A DNA stretch of 64,000 nt. It comes from Phallusia mammillata (lineage: Eukaryota; Chordata; Ascidiacea; Phlebobranchia; Ascidiidae). Where the stretch lies: the NCBI GenBank assembly GCA_003260075.1, contig QLIY01000265.1:17722-81721 (forward strand), given 5' to 3'. The translations under genes were made by a program, and so were the position numbers. The notes beneath the pieces were generated by a model. That model did no database searches, was not told the DNA's origin, and saw only the letters and a list, made by a program, of their open reading frames with translations. Below, piece by piece: positions 24,961 to 38,029 of this stretch (position 1 is its first letter; every line of letters starts with the position of its first letter).

Positions 24961-25320
24961 TTCTAATTGCTACAGGTCAACAAACAAGGATACAGCTGTG
25001 TTATTACATTACATATGAAACGCACACAAAATTAAATAAACCGGATACCGGACCTTCGTTTACTGTGTTTACAAACGACTAAACTTTTGTCGAAACCATC
25101 AACACATGTGCCATCTCTGCGTTTGTACTCAGGGGTGCCCCCTACGGAATTTCTAAATAGACAACATAATTCTGAAATTAATTTTTGTTTTCGCTATGCT
25201 AAAAATTGGTCATAGAAAATAGCACGTCAGTAATAGGCATTTTAAAACTACGTTCCGTATTGACCACAACAAAAACAAACGTAGACATTTTTCTTTAATT
25301 TGCCTCGACTGCACTGCATA

Positions 25321-25785
25321 TCACATGGGTTTGTAGATGTCAATAACTCGTTGGCAAGATGGGCAAGTGTGATACGTGTCATGCAGTTCAGATATGCAGA
25401 AAGGAATAAAGCAACAAGGCCATAACCCAACAACTGCCATAAATATGCACATGAACCAGGCGCCACTTCCCACCTCCGCTCGTGTTTGTGTCACAACCAA
25501 TGCAGAACAATGGGGACAGGCAACTGTACATGGGTGACGAGTATACAACTTCACCCTTTCGTTAGACATTATGACTATTCCAGGTGGATTCTGCTGTCCC
25601 AGAGGTAATATCCCAGGGGCGGATGGTTGAATGTTTTCAGTGGCGGCGTGTTGTTGAAATGGCGGTGGCGCAGGCTGCATTCCGAAGTGACCTTGGGTGC
25701 TGTAGGCATTTTCGGAATACCCAGGGAGATTAGAGATATTTTGGGTCAATCCAGGGTATGGTGGCGGTGCAGAAAATTTATCCAT
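25321..25785 (-). CDS. LITAF-domain protein, copy 1 (divergent)
   Basis: An intronless ORF of 154 residues. The Pro-rich N-terminus carries PPPY (7-10), a NEDD4-type WW ligand, and PSAP (54-57), a TSG101/ESCRT-I ligand. Both motifs occur in vertebrate LITAF/SIMPLE. The C-terminal LITAF domain has paired Cys motifs CPHC (90-93) and CPSC (141-144). These flank a hydrophobic segment (about 109-131) that in the family inserts into the cytosolic leaflet of endosomal/lysosomal membranes, while the cysteines bind zinc. It is the most diverged member of the local array and the only one with PSAP. It may be a LITAF or a CDIP1 relative; orthology is not resolved. Confidence 0.9.
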   Translation of the reverse strand: MDKFSAPPPYPGLTQNISNLPGYSENAYSTQGHFGMQPAPPPFQQHAATENIQPSAPGILPLGQQNPPGIVIMSNERVKLYTRHPCTVACPHCSALVVTQTRAEVGSGAWFMCIFMAVVGLWPCCFIPFCISELHDTYHTCPSCQRVIDIYKPM

Positions 25786-27401
25786 GACAATAACCGCGGT
25801 ATAAGTAAAATCGTTACGATTAAATATATCAAAAAAAAAATTGACGGGGTCTGTTTTGAAATAGCATTTTAGTTTTCATCTTCACACATTTTTTAAAGCA
25901 ATGGTCAAAGAAAAATCACTTAAAATGTTTTGCTGACTAAAGACTTTTGCCTAATTTATCGCGTCCCAAACAGGGAACTAAACCTACCGAATCATCTGCC
26001 TAGCACCTTTACTTGCGTTTAAACAACAATCCAGCCCGCAAGCCGACATAAGACTTCAACTTCTCAAATCCCCTGTAACTTACTGAATATTTTTTTTGTA
26101 TAATTGCAGTGCACAATTTACTTTGTACACTTTCTAATGTCACAATGCTACGTGACAATCTATTAAATGGCGGACAATTATTGGCAAACAATGTGTATGT
26201 TTTGACGCTTCTGGCCAGCATCATTTTGTGTTGTGTGTATTCTTTATAGTTTTTCTTTTGAAAACAACTTAACGATTTCAGCAATAGCTTATTTAAACTT
26301 AACAATTTCTTCACATACAGCAAAAAATTACGACAAAGGTTGTGCCGCAACAACGCTGAACGTTATAGGTTATTGAAAGTCTGATATATCTAAAGGTTTA
26401 ACAATACAATCCAGTTGACAGAATTTGCAAGTTTGTCAGTGTTGTAGCTTGGGCTATAATTGCAAGAGACCCACTTTTTATTTTTTTGGCTTTTGCTCAA
26501 GCGATCGGTTCTCGGGTAGTAACTTAGCAAAACATAGTAGGCCATAGTCCTTTTAAATGGGCCTTATTTTTGTAGTTTTTAAAAAATATAAAAATGGACC
26601 ACTTTTATTTGTGATATCGATATCCGTTGACAATATGATCGACATAAAACGTTATTTTTTTTGGACAAATTTATAAATTTGATCTTTTTTCATTTTTAAA
26701 TAGTTCTTTGTTCTCGCATGGCAACGAAGAAATACTTTCCCTTCGCAACATTGAGGTGAGCAGCATAAACGGATAGCAAGGCGATTGTTTGCTTTGTGCG
26801 GGATGAATGGGCACGAAGATTGAGTTTCAAAGGCTCCTGAATGGTCAAAAGACGTGCTTTTGTTCGCTGAGTTTCACAAAAGGCGACATAAAAAGGTGTG
26901 TCACGTGAATGTCGATGACTCTGTTTATTGAATGTTTCTGGTTGCACAAATTTTTGATTTAGCCTATTTAAAAAAAACAAGTCATTTCCGTAGCTGTATT
27001 AAATTTAAAAGGTTTAAAGGTTTTTAGGTTCATAACTTTTCCGGTGATTGTGTTAACAATTAAAACAATTAATTAAAACATAACTTAGTTGTGTTTTGTA
27101 CAAAAAGCAAAGAAGGTTTACCCAGACTTCTCATATCTTTTTTTAGGTTAACTACTAAATGTGCCAGAAACAGCCTGCTTTGTGTTTTCAAAAAATTCAA
27201 ACCCACGAAGCAAATATACATTAAGTGCATTTACAAAAACGTGTTAACTCAAAATAACGGTATTCACACGTACAGTATACTGTGCAAAAATATTGGAAGA
27301 TATACATGCATATGTACAGCTACAGATATGTTAGACACTGTCGAAAAAGGTTTGGTTTGAGTTGGTGCTGTACACACGGCTATACTGCTGCAACCTTCTG
27401 T
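25786..27401. other. intergenic region between LITAF copies 1 and 2
   Basis: No supported gene. A 94-codon minus ORF (26696-26980) has no recognisable domain. The 3' flank of copy 2 (about 27260-27400) resembles the 3' flanks of copies 3 and 4 (gtatact...acatgcatatgtacagct), which shows that flanking DNA was duplicated with the genes. Confidence 0.5.
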
Positions 27402-27782
27402 TTACGCAGGCTTGTGCACATCAATTACGTTCTTGCAGTTGGGGCATTCGTGGAAGGTGTCTTTCAGATCAGGGATGCAAAATGGGATCAGACAACAACC
27501 GAGCCACAAACCGAATAATATCATCACTCCACAAGCCAGCCAAGTTATCATGCCAACTTCTGACCTTGGTTGAGTCGTCACGTTTTGATGACAGTGTTGG
27601 CACGTGACAAGCGTTGGGTGACGTGTGTGGATCTTGACAGGTTGCTGAATAACAACAGTACCAGGCCCAGCTGAATATCCCGTTTGTACTTGCGGCGGAG
27701 GTGGTGGTGGATTCGTTTGAACACCATAATTAGCTGGGGTGCTGTACACCTCCTGTCCAGGATAAGCGGGCGGTTTAGACAT
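27402..27782 (-). CDS. LITAF-domain protein, copy 2
   Basis: An intronless ORF of 126 residues starting MSKPPAYPGQ, with PPAY at 4-7, a Pro6 run, then a LITAF domain with CQHC (61-64) and CPNC (113-116). The membrane-inserting core is WLACGVMILFGLWLGCC. It is nearly identical in domain sequence to copies 3 and 4, so the duplications are fairly recent or under gene conversion. The likely role, from the family, is a monotopic adaptor on endosomes/lysosomes that recruits NEDD4-type ligases. No PSAP motif. Confidence 0.92.
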   Translation of the reverse strand: MSKPPAYPGQEVYSTPANYGVQTNPPPPPPQVQTGYSAGPGTVVIQQPVKIHTRHPTLVTCQHCHQNVTTQPRSEVGMITWLACGVMILFGLWLGCCLIPFCIPDLKDTFHECPNCKNVIDVHKPA

Positions 27783-28605
27783 TGCGTCTCAATTTAAAGC
27801 AACACCTAACAATCAGACAATTGCAAACAAAGTTATGAAAACAAGCTAATCAAAGATAGCGTAAGATATGGAATAAATTCTTTTGCATGTTTACTTATTT
27901 TTTAACAAGAAAACGGATTCGCAATAGGTAACATCCAATTTATGCCCTGAACAATGTACTAGTGAACAAGATGAGCACATGCAAACAAAGCTTATCAGAT
28001 TTTTGCTAAACAGCCTACCTGTGTAACTGACACATCAAACCCCTTGTATTTAATCAAATCTAATAAACTGCGGTAAGCTATGTTGGTAAAAGCTTCTGCA
28101 AAGTATTTTTTTCTACTGGTACCGGTCTTATCTGCGTTAGACTAAAATGGCCTTTATAAACAAACATACATTCTTTTGAAACGTGTTCACAACCAATTGA
28201 AACTGACAATACACCTTAAAATCACCTTTTCTGTAACGCAACACCTGCCATGAAGGTATGACGCGAACAAAACTTTTCCAGGTGTGTTTTGTCACGGGAC
28301 AGCGCCGCTGCGCTCTGAAATCAATAGACGCCCTTTTACCTACATTTTTGTTGTCGTTATGGTTACGAAAACAAATTAATAACTGCTTAAGACAAGGACA
28401 AGCCGTGTTATAAACGTGCCAAAAACGGTATCATGAAATTTTTTTTTTGTGTGATTGGTTTTAACAAAGAAACATTTTAATTTCCTACAAGACTGTTCAA
28501 ATAACACTATATTGTGTTACAAATCTAATAAAAGGTTTTAAAAAACATATTTTCCAACAACAAAACGAACATAAACCTATAAATCGTTCAAACATAAAAA
28601 AACAA

Positions 28606-31538
28606 CAACAATTTGCCATTCTCAGGAATTACTTTTACATCTAAATACTCAACACCACCTTCGGTCTACTGCTCGCTGGGCATTCATGTTAAATGATACG
28701 TCCACTGTAGATCACTGAAGCGTAGCGTCTTAGATTCCACTGAACAACCAACGGTTTGCCACAAAGTTATTCGACATCTGGTTCGCATTTTTCATTCTGG
28801 GTAGCTTTTTTAAGATTATGAAAACTTTTTAGTTTGCTAGACAAACGCATTACTAGATAAAACATGGGACGGAAGGATCAATGATCTTTAAAAATTTTGA
28901 ATATATAAAAGTGCGTTTTGCGTACGTAACATTTCAGCATTTTAAAATGCTGTTTTAATATATTTTGTTCTCACACTTACAATGGCAGCTGCACTACAAC
29001 AAAGTTGACCGCCAAGTTATTTCAAGTCTTAGATATTTTCTTTTTTTGCCTTTGAGTGTTGATCTAACACGACCTAGAAGCAACGACTTGGTGCGCAGCC
29101 CCGACTTACAGCTCAAAACGTTGTTTTCAACTGAAAAAAAAGAGAGTTGGCTTTCATATATGTTGATCTCAAAATAACACTAGTTATTTAAATGTGTGGG
29201 AGCACCAGAAGCAGGGCCTTTGCGGGGAAAAAACATGCTGCTGCAAGATGTTTTTAGTAACTCTTTTCAAAACACTATATTTGCGGTACCGATAAATCAA
29301 TCAGCACAAAGATTTTGCTTCAAAGTAACCAAAAAAACATTAAATATTGCCCATTTCATTTTTAAGTTGGTTATTCATTGTATCCCTTGGACCAGTGGTT
29401 TTCAACTCCCATCAAATCAGGCTAGGGTTTCAATTAAAATAAACTGGTCAGAGACTTTTAAAGAACATACATTCTTTCCAAACGCGCGTTGCAACACAAT
29501 GCAACTGACAATATACCAGTAAGTTACCTTTTCTGTAACACAATACCTATCATAAGCGTATGACATGAACAAAACATTTCAAGGTATGTTTTTTCCACGG
29601 GACAGCGCCGCCGCGCTCTAAAATCAATAGGCGCCCTTTTACCTACATTTTCGTTGTCGTTATTTACAAACCGTTTAAATTAAGGGGCCCTGCTTGCATC
29701 GAATGACTGAGAGTGCTTCAGTCGTGACAACTTAACCACACGCCGTGTTCAGTTGAAATAAAACCGGGTTGATTCGTGTCGTACTTTACACTTACACAAT
29801 TTCATCTTAGTAAATTTATCTTCGGGTTTGGGATTGGTCATAGGCTTGCACATTTGGGGTCAAGTTGCAAGCCCCCTTACAACTGATTAAGGGTCGTCCT
29901 GTATTCTGGGCGGTGCTGTGATAGTATGTTCAAAACATATATGTTACGTCACGTGCCTTTAACTCGTCTTTTGCAACAATCCGAAAGATTCTTGAAGACA
30001 TAGCACTGTTAACCGGACAACATTTTTTAAAGTGTCTATAGATACTTCCACAAGTAGGCTGCATGGTTACANCAACAATTTGCCATTCTCAGGAATTACT
30101 TTTACATCTAAATACTCAACACCACCTTCGGTCTACTGCTCGCTGGGCATTCATGTTAAATGATACGTCCACTGTAGATCACTGAAGCGTAGCGTCTTAG
30201 ATTCCACTGAACAACCAACGGTTTGCCACAAAGTTATTCGACATCTGGTTCGCATTTTTCATTCTGGGTAGCTTTTTTAAGAAAATGAAAACTTTTTAGT
30301 TTGCTAGACAAATGCATTACTAGATAAAACATGGGACGGAAGGATCAATGATCTTTAAAAATTTTGAATATATAAAAGTGCGTTTTGCGTACGTAACATT
30401 TCAGCATTTTAAAATGCTGTTTTAATATATTTTGTTCTCACACTTACAATGGCAGCTGCACTACAACAAAGTTGACCGCCAAGTTATTTCAAGTCTTAGA
30501 TATTTTCTTTTTTTGCCTTTGAGTGTTGATCTAACACGACCTAGAAGCAACGACTTGGTGCGCAGCCCCGACTTACAGCTCAAAACGTTGTTTTCAACTG
30601 AAAAAAAAGAGAGTTGGCTTTCATATATGTTGATCTCAAAATAACACTAGTTATTTAAATGTGTGGGAGCACCAGAAGCAGGGCCTTTGCGGGGAAAAAA
30701 CATGCTGCTGCAAGATGTTTTTAGTAACTCTTTTCAAAACACTATATTTGCGGTACCGATAAATCAATCAGCACAAAGATTTTGCTTCAAAGTAACCAAA
30801 AAAACATTAAATATTGCCCATTTCATTTTTAAGTTGGTTATTCATTGTATCCCTTGGACCAGTGGTTTTCAACTCCCATCAAATCAGGCTAGGGTTTCAA
30901 TTAAAATAAACTGGTCAGAGACTTTTAAAGAACATACATTCTTTCCAAACGCGCGTTGCAACACAATGCAACTGACAATATACCAGTAAGTTACCTTTTC
31001 TGTAACACAATACCTATCATAAGCGTATGACATGAACAAAACATTTCAAGGTATGTTTTTTCCACGGGACAGCGCCGCCGCGCTCTAAAATCAATAGGCG
31101 CCCTTTTACCTACATTTTCGTTGTCGTTATTTACAAACCGTTTAAATTAAGGGGCCCTGCTTGCATCGAATGACTGAGAGTGCTTCAGTCGTGACAACTT
31201 AACCACACGCCGTGTTCAGTTGAAATAAAACCGGGTTGATTCGTGTCGTACTTTACACTTACACAATTTCATCTTAGTAAATTTATCTTCGGGTTTGGGA
31301 TTGGTCATAGGCTTGCACATTTGGGGTCAAGTTGCAAGCCCCCTTACAACTGATTAAGGGTCGTCCTGTATTCTGGGCGGTGCTGTGATAGTATGTTCAA
31401 AACATATATGTTACGTCACGTGCCTTTAACTCGTCTTTTGCAACAATCCGAAAGATTCTTGAAGACATAGCACTGTTAACCGGACAACATTTTTTAAAGT
31501 GTCTATAGATACTTCCACAAGTAGGCTGCATGGTTACA
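28606..31538. repeat. 1.47-kb direct duplication joined by a single N (probable unmerged contig overlap)
   Basis: 28606-30071 recurs as 30073-31538 at a fixed offset of 1467, with N at 30072. Only about two substitutions were noticed (near 28815/30282 and 28846/30313). Near-identity with an N exactly at the junction points to two overlapping contigs joined without merging. The short ORFs at 28965 and 29196 are repeated at 30432 and 30663 for this reason. Confidence 0.85.
29393..29480 (+). mobile_element. hAT-like terminal fragment
   Basis: CAGTGGTTTTCAACTCCCATC resembles the 5' terminus of Charlie-like hAT elements. No matching inverted terminus is found nearby. It is repeated at 30860 only because of the N-joined duplication. 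Confidence 0.35.
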
Positions 31539-31785
31539 TCTGCATTATTTATTTGTGACCTTGAAATCATGAACTTGCAGGTCTGAAGTCATGAACAAGA
31601 ATCTGACAATAAACTCACAATGCAAAAGATACATAAAGTGTATTTACGAGAACGTGTTTGCTGAGAGTAATATTTCCAGTTGTAAGTATACTATACAAGG
31701 ATATTAGAACATACGTGCATATGTACAGCTAAATCGTCAGTTTGTCTTGAAGCTATACACAAGGCTATGTCCTGCAACCGTTTGC

Positions 31786-32169
31786 TTACAAAGGCTTGTA
31801 CACGTCAACCACGTTTCTGCAGTTGGGGCATTCATGGAAGGTGTCTTTCAGATCAGGGATGCAAAATGGGATCAGACAACAACCGAGCCACAAACCGAAT
31901 AATACCATCGCACCACAAGCCAGCCAAGTTATCATGCCAACTTCCGACCTTGGTTGAGTCGTCACGCTTTGATGACAGTGTTGACACGTGACTTGCGTTG
32001 GGTGACGTGTGTGGATCTTGACAGGTTGCTGAATAACAACAGTACCTGGCCCAGCTGAGTATCCCATTTGCACTTGCGGCGGCGGAGGTGGTGGTGGATT
32101 CGTTTGAACACCATAATTAGCTGGGGTACTGTACCCCTGCTGCTCAGGATAAGTAGGTGGTTTCGACAT
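31786..32169 (-). CDS. LITAF-domain protein, copy 3
   Basis: An intronless ORF of 127 residues from MSKPPTYPEQ (ATG 32169; an upstream in-frame ATG at 32214 is ignored because the PPxY-proximal start is shared by copies 2 and 4). PPTY lies at 4-7, followed by a Pro7 run and a LITAF domain with CQHC and CPNC. The hydrophobic core is WLACGAMVLFGLWLGCC. It differs from copies 2 and 4 at only a few domain positions. Its 5' part is duplicated to the right as a truncated copy (see 32870-33001). Confidence 0.92.
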   Translation of the reverse strand: MSKPPTYPEQQGYSTPANYGVQTNPPPPPPPQVQMGYSAGPGTVVIQQPVKIHTRHPTQVTCQHCHQSVTTQPRSEVGMITWLACGAMVLFGLWLGCCLIPFCIPDLKDTFHECPNCRNVVDVYKPL

Positions 32170-33700
32170 TGTTTTTGTTTTAAAAGCAACACCTGAAAAG
32201 TATGACAATTGCAAACAAAGTTAGAAAAGAAAATCACAAAACCGTTTAATTGTCGTCAGATGTTTGTTGCGCACATCTACTTGCAATTTTTAACAAAATA
32301 AGCTAAGTAAACCTCGGTTAAACATGATTCGGTTAATTCAGATCTTCGCCTAATTCGTACAAACCCTGGGGAACAAATGATTTGTAATGTGGTAATTAAG
32401 GCTCTAAACTAAACGACATAGGTTGATCCGGATTTTCGCTTATAATCCGGACAATTTTTTTGGTCTAAACAGGTCCAGATTAACCGAGGTTTATTGTATT
32501 CACAAGGTACCTAACCGCCAAGACCTTTGGGCACGACCGTGTATAAAACTGCCTTTGAAGAAGTTTAAGTCATTTGCACGTAATACTTTAAAAGATGTAT
32601 ACAGTTTTTGCTATTGTGCAATGGTCTTAGCCAAGTATTTTTGTACAAACAGTCGCTCTTGTGACAAATGTTGAGGTTGTATTAATTCATTCCCTTATAA
32701 ACGTATTTTTAACAGGTTCGTACATTTTTTTGTAATAATACTAGCTTTAATTACTTTAAACCGAAACTCTTTTATCGCCAGGCACACATTCATTTTAAAC
32801 AAGGTTACAGCATAATGGGGTCTTAAACAAAATACCTATAAATCACCTCCTTATATTTACAATGAGCANAACAGTACCTGGCCCAGCTGAGTATCCCATT
32901 TGCACTTGCGGCGGCGGAGGTGGTGGTGGATTCGTTTGAACACCATAATTAGCTGGGGTACTGTACCCCTGCTGCTCAGGATAAGTAGGTGGTTTCGACA
33001 TTGTTTTTGTTTTAAAAGCAACACCTGAAAAGTATGACAATTGCAAACAAAGTTAGAAAAGAAAATCACAAAACCGTTTAATTGTCGTCAGATGTTTGTT
33101 GCGCACATCTACTTGCAATTTTTAACAAAATAAGCTAAGTAAACCTCGGTTAAACATGATTCGGTTAATTCAGATCTTCGCCTAATTCGTACAAACCCTG
33201 GGGAACAAATGATTTGTAATGTGGTAATTAAGGCTCTAAACTAAACGACATAGGTTGATCCGGATTTTCGCTTATAATCCGGACAATTTTTTTGGTCTAA
33301 ACAGGTCCAGATTAACCGAGGTTTATTGTATTCACAAGGTACCTAACCGCCAAGACCTTTGGGCACGACCGTGTATAAAACTGCCTTTGAAGAAGTTTAA
33401 GTCATTTGCACGTAATACTTTAAAAGATGTATACAGTTTTTGCTATTGTGCAATGGTCTTAGCCAAGTATTTTTGTACAAACAGTCGCTCTTGTGACAAA
33501 TGTTGAGGTTGTATTAATTCATTCCCTTATAAACGTACTTTTAACAGGTTCGTACATTTTTTTGTAATAATACTAGCTTTAATTACTTTAAACCGAAACT
33601 CTTTTATCGCCAGGCACACATTCATTTTAAACAAGGTTACAGCATAATGGGGTCTTAAACAAAATACCTATAAATCACCTCCTTATATTTACAATGAGCA
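32038..33700. repeat. 0.83-kb direct duplication joined by a single N (probable unmerged contig overlap)
   Basis: 32038-32868 recurs as 32870-33700 at an offset of 832 with N at 32869. One substitution was noticed (gtattttta against gtactttta). The duplicated block holds the first third of LITAF copy 3 and its 5' flank. Confidence 0.85.
32870..33001 (-). pseudogene. truncated duplicate of LITAF copy 3 (ends at N)
   Basis: From ATG 33001 the reading frame is identical to the first 44 codons of copy 3, then stops at the N at 32869. The zinc-binding domain is missing. Because the block is an N-joined near-identical duplicate, it is probably an assembly product rather than a real pseudogene. Confidence 0.8.
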
Positions 33701-36700
33701 TATGATGCGAATAAATATTTTCCAAGTGTATTTTTCCACAGAACAGCGCCGTTGCGATCTGAAATCGGGCAAATCAACAATTGTTGCCTTTTAAGATTAC
33801 TTACTGCTTGCTGCTGGACACGAAGTTTACTGTGACATTCACGGCAGCGCACTGCACCGTTCACAAAAACTCTTCGCTAAATTCCACTGATAGACTACAA
33901 ATTGTTTGCTGCAAAATTATTTGTTCGTAGGTCGTTTTATTCCATTTAGGGTTGTGCATTTATTTTTGAAACGATATTCGCTCATAAAATTATGAACATT
34001 TCGTAAAAACGTTCTTTTAACTAAAGTTGGCTATAGTTGATGTCCTAAAAACATGTTAACGATCTTTTTGTAAAAACACGTCAACAAATATTTTTAGGTG
34101 TGTATCTCGCTGTACGTGTTTTATTCCAAAGCCGTAAGTTTAACACGCTTTGATAAAGAAGGTGTTGTTATTTGTTCACTACCTTTCCGTTCGTGCTCTT
34201 ATTAAGCAACGTATTTTATTACCTATGTTTTTGGGGAATCATGTAAGCCTAAAATAGGGAAAAAATGACGTTAACTAAGGACAGCTTTTGCAGCGAACGT
34301 AGTTTAAAATTTCGAAAACCTTTACTATCGGCCAAAGTCGAACACTTCCTCCTATATGTTTAAGGTCACGGCACATTAAGTAGTAAATAAAATATCTTGT
34401 AATCACCTCGTTGGGCGAACAATGACCTTTTACATAAAGGGAATAAAGGCGCTTACATTTCTTTTCACTGTAGGAACTGTTTAAACAGGGGGAAATGTTT
34501 GCAGTGCAGGGCTCAAAAGAAATCATCTGTGGCAACCCAACCAAATATCGAACTTATTTACATGCTAAAGAGATTACACTACAGCGAGTAAAATATGAGT
34601 TTTCTGTACGTTTTTGAGTAAACGAATAAACTACCCAACTTTGCTTTGTCGGAAAGACTATTGTCTAAAAACGCTAACGAAGTACGTGCATTCTAATACC
34701 CATTTTTGCAGAGCAAATAAAATGTTTACAAAATGCCTTTTTCGTGAAAATGAATAAACAATACTATAAAGCCTTCTAGCGTTTGATACACGTTTTANCC
34801 CATTTTTGCAGAGCAAATAAAATGTTTACAAAATGCCTTTTTCGTGAAAATGAATAAACAATACTATAAAGCCTTCTAGCGTTTGATACACGTTTTACGA
34901 TATTTATCGTTTACATACAAAAGATACAAATACGCCTCACAACTTAAACCCACAGTATTCAGTCTACTATGCTGGACAGTACAGTGTAATAGGACCCCTT
35001 TTGTAGCGCACTGAGGCATGACACAAACACTTTTTTGTTCAAACTCGACTGGACTACTATGTTAGATTTAAAACCTGGATCTTTTTCTTTTCATTTTGAC
35101 GTCGTGTGTTGATTTAACACGACTGACAAGCAACGACTTGCTAGATTGGTTCTAAACGCAGTGGCTGCTTACTGCTCACGACGCATGCTTAGGGTTTAAT
35201 GACCCTACAACACGCCGTTTTCAAGTTGCGTGCAAACGTTAGTCCATCCATCTGTGCGTGATGTTATAAAAATGTCATTCGTTATCCAAATGTATGTTGG
35301 CACCAGCGGTGCCCTTAAGAAAAAAAATATATGCTGGTGCAGACATTTTCTGTCCCTTTTTCCAACACCAGCCATACAAAAACGATTCTGTTGCACTATA
35401 CTTTTTAATGTGTTCTCTGTGCGCACTTTCTTTCTCAAAAAACATCATGGGAAATGGACTGATTCAGTGTTTGACTTATTAATTCTTACTTACTAAACAT
35501 TTATTACCTACTCGACTTCGGTATTGTCTTGTTTTGTGGAGTTGCTTTTAGCCAAATCAATTAGGATTCCATGGTGTTGGGTGGGGTTTCTTTTTCGGTG
35601 GTCGTTGTTTACCTACCTAAATTATTCAACGGGCTGAATCCACCCATATGTTCTCAAACCCAGTTGGGTTGGCTTTAGCGCCACTCGTTTCTCCAACGTG
35701 ATCCCAACCTCTCAGCCCCCTTTCTCTTTGCCAGGTACAGCTGTTGCTTTTTATCGTTGCTCTCCCTCCCTTGATATTATTTTAGCGTATTTTATCCGCT
35801 AGGTTTTCGCAGCTGTGTCATTTGTTTTTATGCCTCTTTACCATCATGTGTTACTATGCTTATCGCGTTCAAGTGCACGTGAACAAACTAAAATACGTTA
35901 CGATTTTTGTTCTAATAAACAAATGAACGAACAACCAGCAAAAATATGTTTGCTTTAAAATAACAAAATAATGCATGCATAATTCGCCATTTTAATTTTG
36001 AACTTTGCTTATCACCCTTAGATCAGTGTTTCCCAACTAGTGGTACGCTACGGAACATATTTCAAATCAAGGAGTGACATAAAATAAATTATATACAAGA
36101 AAATAAAGAATACGTTGTTTGTTTCAAACATATATTTCTAGAATTACAAAAATGCCTAAATGCCAGTGAGTTATAATATAGTCAATATTACTCCCACAAC
36201 ATCAATTTTAGGGAAGGGGACCCTTAATTAAATTTTAAACTTCATGCAAAAATTGAGCTCAAATTTCCCATCTGTAGTATTTACTACTGTGAAACTGTTT
36301 CACAGAATCACTTAGTAAATGAAGCATATGAATTGCTAACTACTTAGTAAGAATGTAAGCTCCGATCGCTCACTACACTTCGTCCAGGAAACAAACACTA
36401 CATATTTAAATGTGTTAAAGATCGTTGCTACAGTAAACAAACAATACGGCTGCATTGCACTCACTTTAGTTGTTTAAGTACGCATTTAAACTGGTGTCGT
36501 GTCGAATATTCTTGTTGAGGAAATGGAGCAAATTATAATCGCGTTCAAAAGAAGGATCGAAAATTTCTTGGCGAGTCTTATTCACTTTATGACTGTTGAG
36601 GTGACTTAATGTTCAAGTCAAATCAATGCTTTAAAAATCTAGACTCATGTCAGATCCATAAGCCGATCGGGTTTCCCCAACTCTGCGAATTTGTTTACTC

Positions 36701-36865
36701 ATGACATCAACAGTTTTATTGCAAGGTGAGAATGTTTTTTTGTTGTAAGTATTCTATACAAGAATATTAGAACATACGTGCATAAGTGCAGATTAGAAGT
36801 CAAACATTGTAAAGGGTTGGTTTGTCTCGAAGCTGTACACAAGGCTATGTGCTGCAACCATCTGT
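33701..36865. other. intergenic region between LITAF copies 3 and 4
   Basis: No gene is supported. It contains a third N-joined duplication (34699-34797 and 34799-34897, N at 34798). The left terminus of an hAT-like element (CAGTGTTTCCCAACTAGTGG) begins at 36024 without a visible partner. The copy 4 3' flank (36380-36725) is paralogous to 38212-39125. Confidence 0.5.
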
Positions 36866-37249
36866 TTACAAAGGCTTGTGCACATCAATCACGTTCTTGC
36901 AGTTGGGACATTCATGGAAGGTGTCCTTCAGATCAGGGATGCAAAATGGGATCAGACAACAACCGAGCCACAAACCGAATAATATCATCACTCCACAAAC
37001 CAGCCATGGTAATATGCCAACTTCCGACCTTGGTTGAGTCGTCACGGTTTGGTGACAGTGTTGGCACGTGACAAACGTTGGGTGACGTGTGTGGATCTTG
37101 ATAGGTTGCTGAATAACAACAGTTCCAGGCCCAGCTGAATATCCCGTTTGTACTTGCGGCGGTGGTGGTGGTGGATTCGTTTGAACACCATAATTAGCTG
37201 GGGTACTGTACCCCTGCTGCTGCGCAGGATAAGTAGGTGGTTTTGACAT
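36866..37249 (-). CDS. LITAF-domain protein, copy 4
   Basis: An intronless ORF of 127 residues from MSKPPTYPAQ (ATG 37249). PPTY lies at 4-7, followed by a Pro6 run and a LITAF domain with CQHC and CPNC. The core reads LPWLVCGVMILFGLWLGCC, differing from copies 2 and 3 at the start of the membrane segment. The tail NVIDVHKPL is close to that of copy 2. Both flanks are shared with other copies of the array. Confidence 0.92.
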   Translation of the reverse strand: MSKPPTYPAQQQGYSTPANYGVQTNPPPPPPQVQTGYSAGPGTVVIQQPIKIHTRHPTFVTCQHCHQTVTTQPRSEVGILPWLVCGVMILFGLWLGCCLIPFCIPDLKDTFHECPNCKNVIDVHKPL

Positions 37250-38029
37250 TGAGTCCAATTAAAGCAATAACAAAAAATATGACAATTGCAAACAAAGCTA
37301 GAAAAATAAATCAAAAAACAGTTTGTCGTATTTTTGTACAAACAGTCGCTCTTGTGACAAATATTGATGTTTTATTAATTTATTTCCTAATACATGTCAT
37401 TTTAACAGGTTAGTAGCCTACAACACTCACACAAAAATATCCCCACATTCCTTTTAAACTAGCTTACAGCACAATGAAGCCGAAAGCAAAATACCTTTAA
37501 ACCACCCCTTTTGTTACCCAACATTGGAAATGAGCATATAATGCGAACAAATATTTTCGACTTTTTACTTAAATTTTCGTTGTAGTTATGGTTATGGTTA
37601 CTTACAAACTGTTTTTATAAAGGGACAATTCTTGCATCGCTGATTGAAAAGATAATCAGTTGTGGTAATCAATCACTGAACTTCATAAAAATGCTGAAAA
37701 GGTAATGAAAAAAAAAATCTTCTATTTTTTATTCAAAAGCCAACATTGTTTTTAAAACGTCAAACAAAAATGTGTGTTTGTGAATTTCGATTTTTGCATT
37801 AATATTTTCTCGAATTGACATTTAAGCAACAACATAAACCTAAACCCTACAAATTCGTTTGAACATAAAAACAACTACAACAGCAATTTGCAATTTTAAA
37901 GAACAATTTCTGCACCTGACAGCCCCACCCACCATCAGCTTACTGTTTGCTGCTGGATACGCAGTTTACGGAGACATTCACTGTAGCCATTGAACCGTGC
38001 TCAAAATTTTTTTTTTTTGTAAATTCCAC

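Larger units (their letters stand above)
27783..31785. other. intergenic region containing a 1.47-kb N-joined duplication
   Basis: No gene is supported. 28190-28400 (5' flank of copy 2) resembles 29510-29680, 33690-33780 and 37530-37640: the shared block includes gacagcgccgc and the run cgcccttttacctacat. This marks co-duplicated flanks of LITAF copies. TATAAAAG occurs at about 28905 and again in the second copy, but no transcript can be assigned. Confidence 0.5.

Noticed and set aside
26696..26980. 94-codon minus-strand ORF
   Set aside because: No domain, no conserved neighbours, and a composition like random AT-rich sequence.
28965..30989. Repeated ORF pairs (28965/30432 and 29196/30663)
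   Set aside because: They are duplicated only because of the N-joined block, and they have no recognisable domain.
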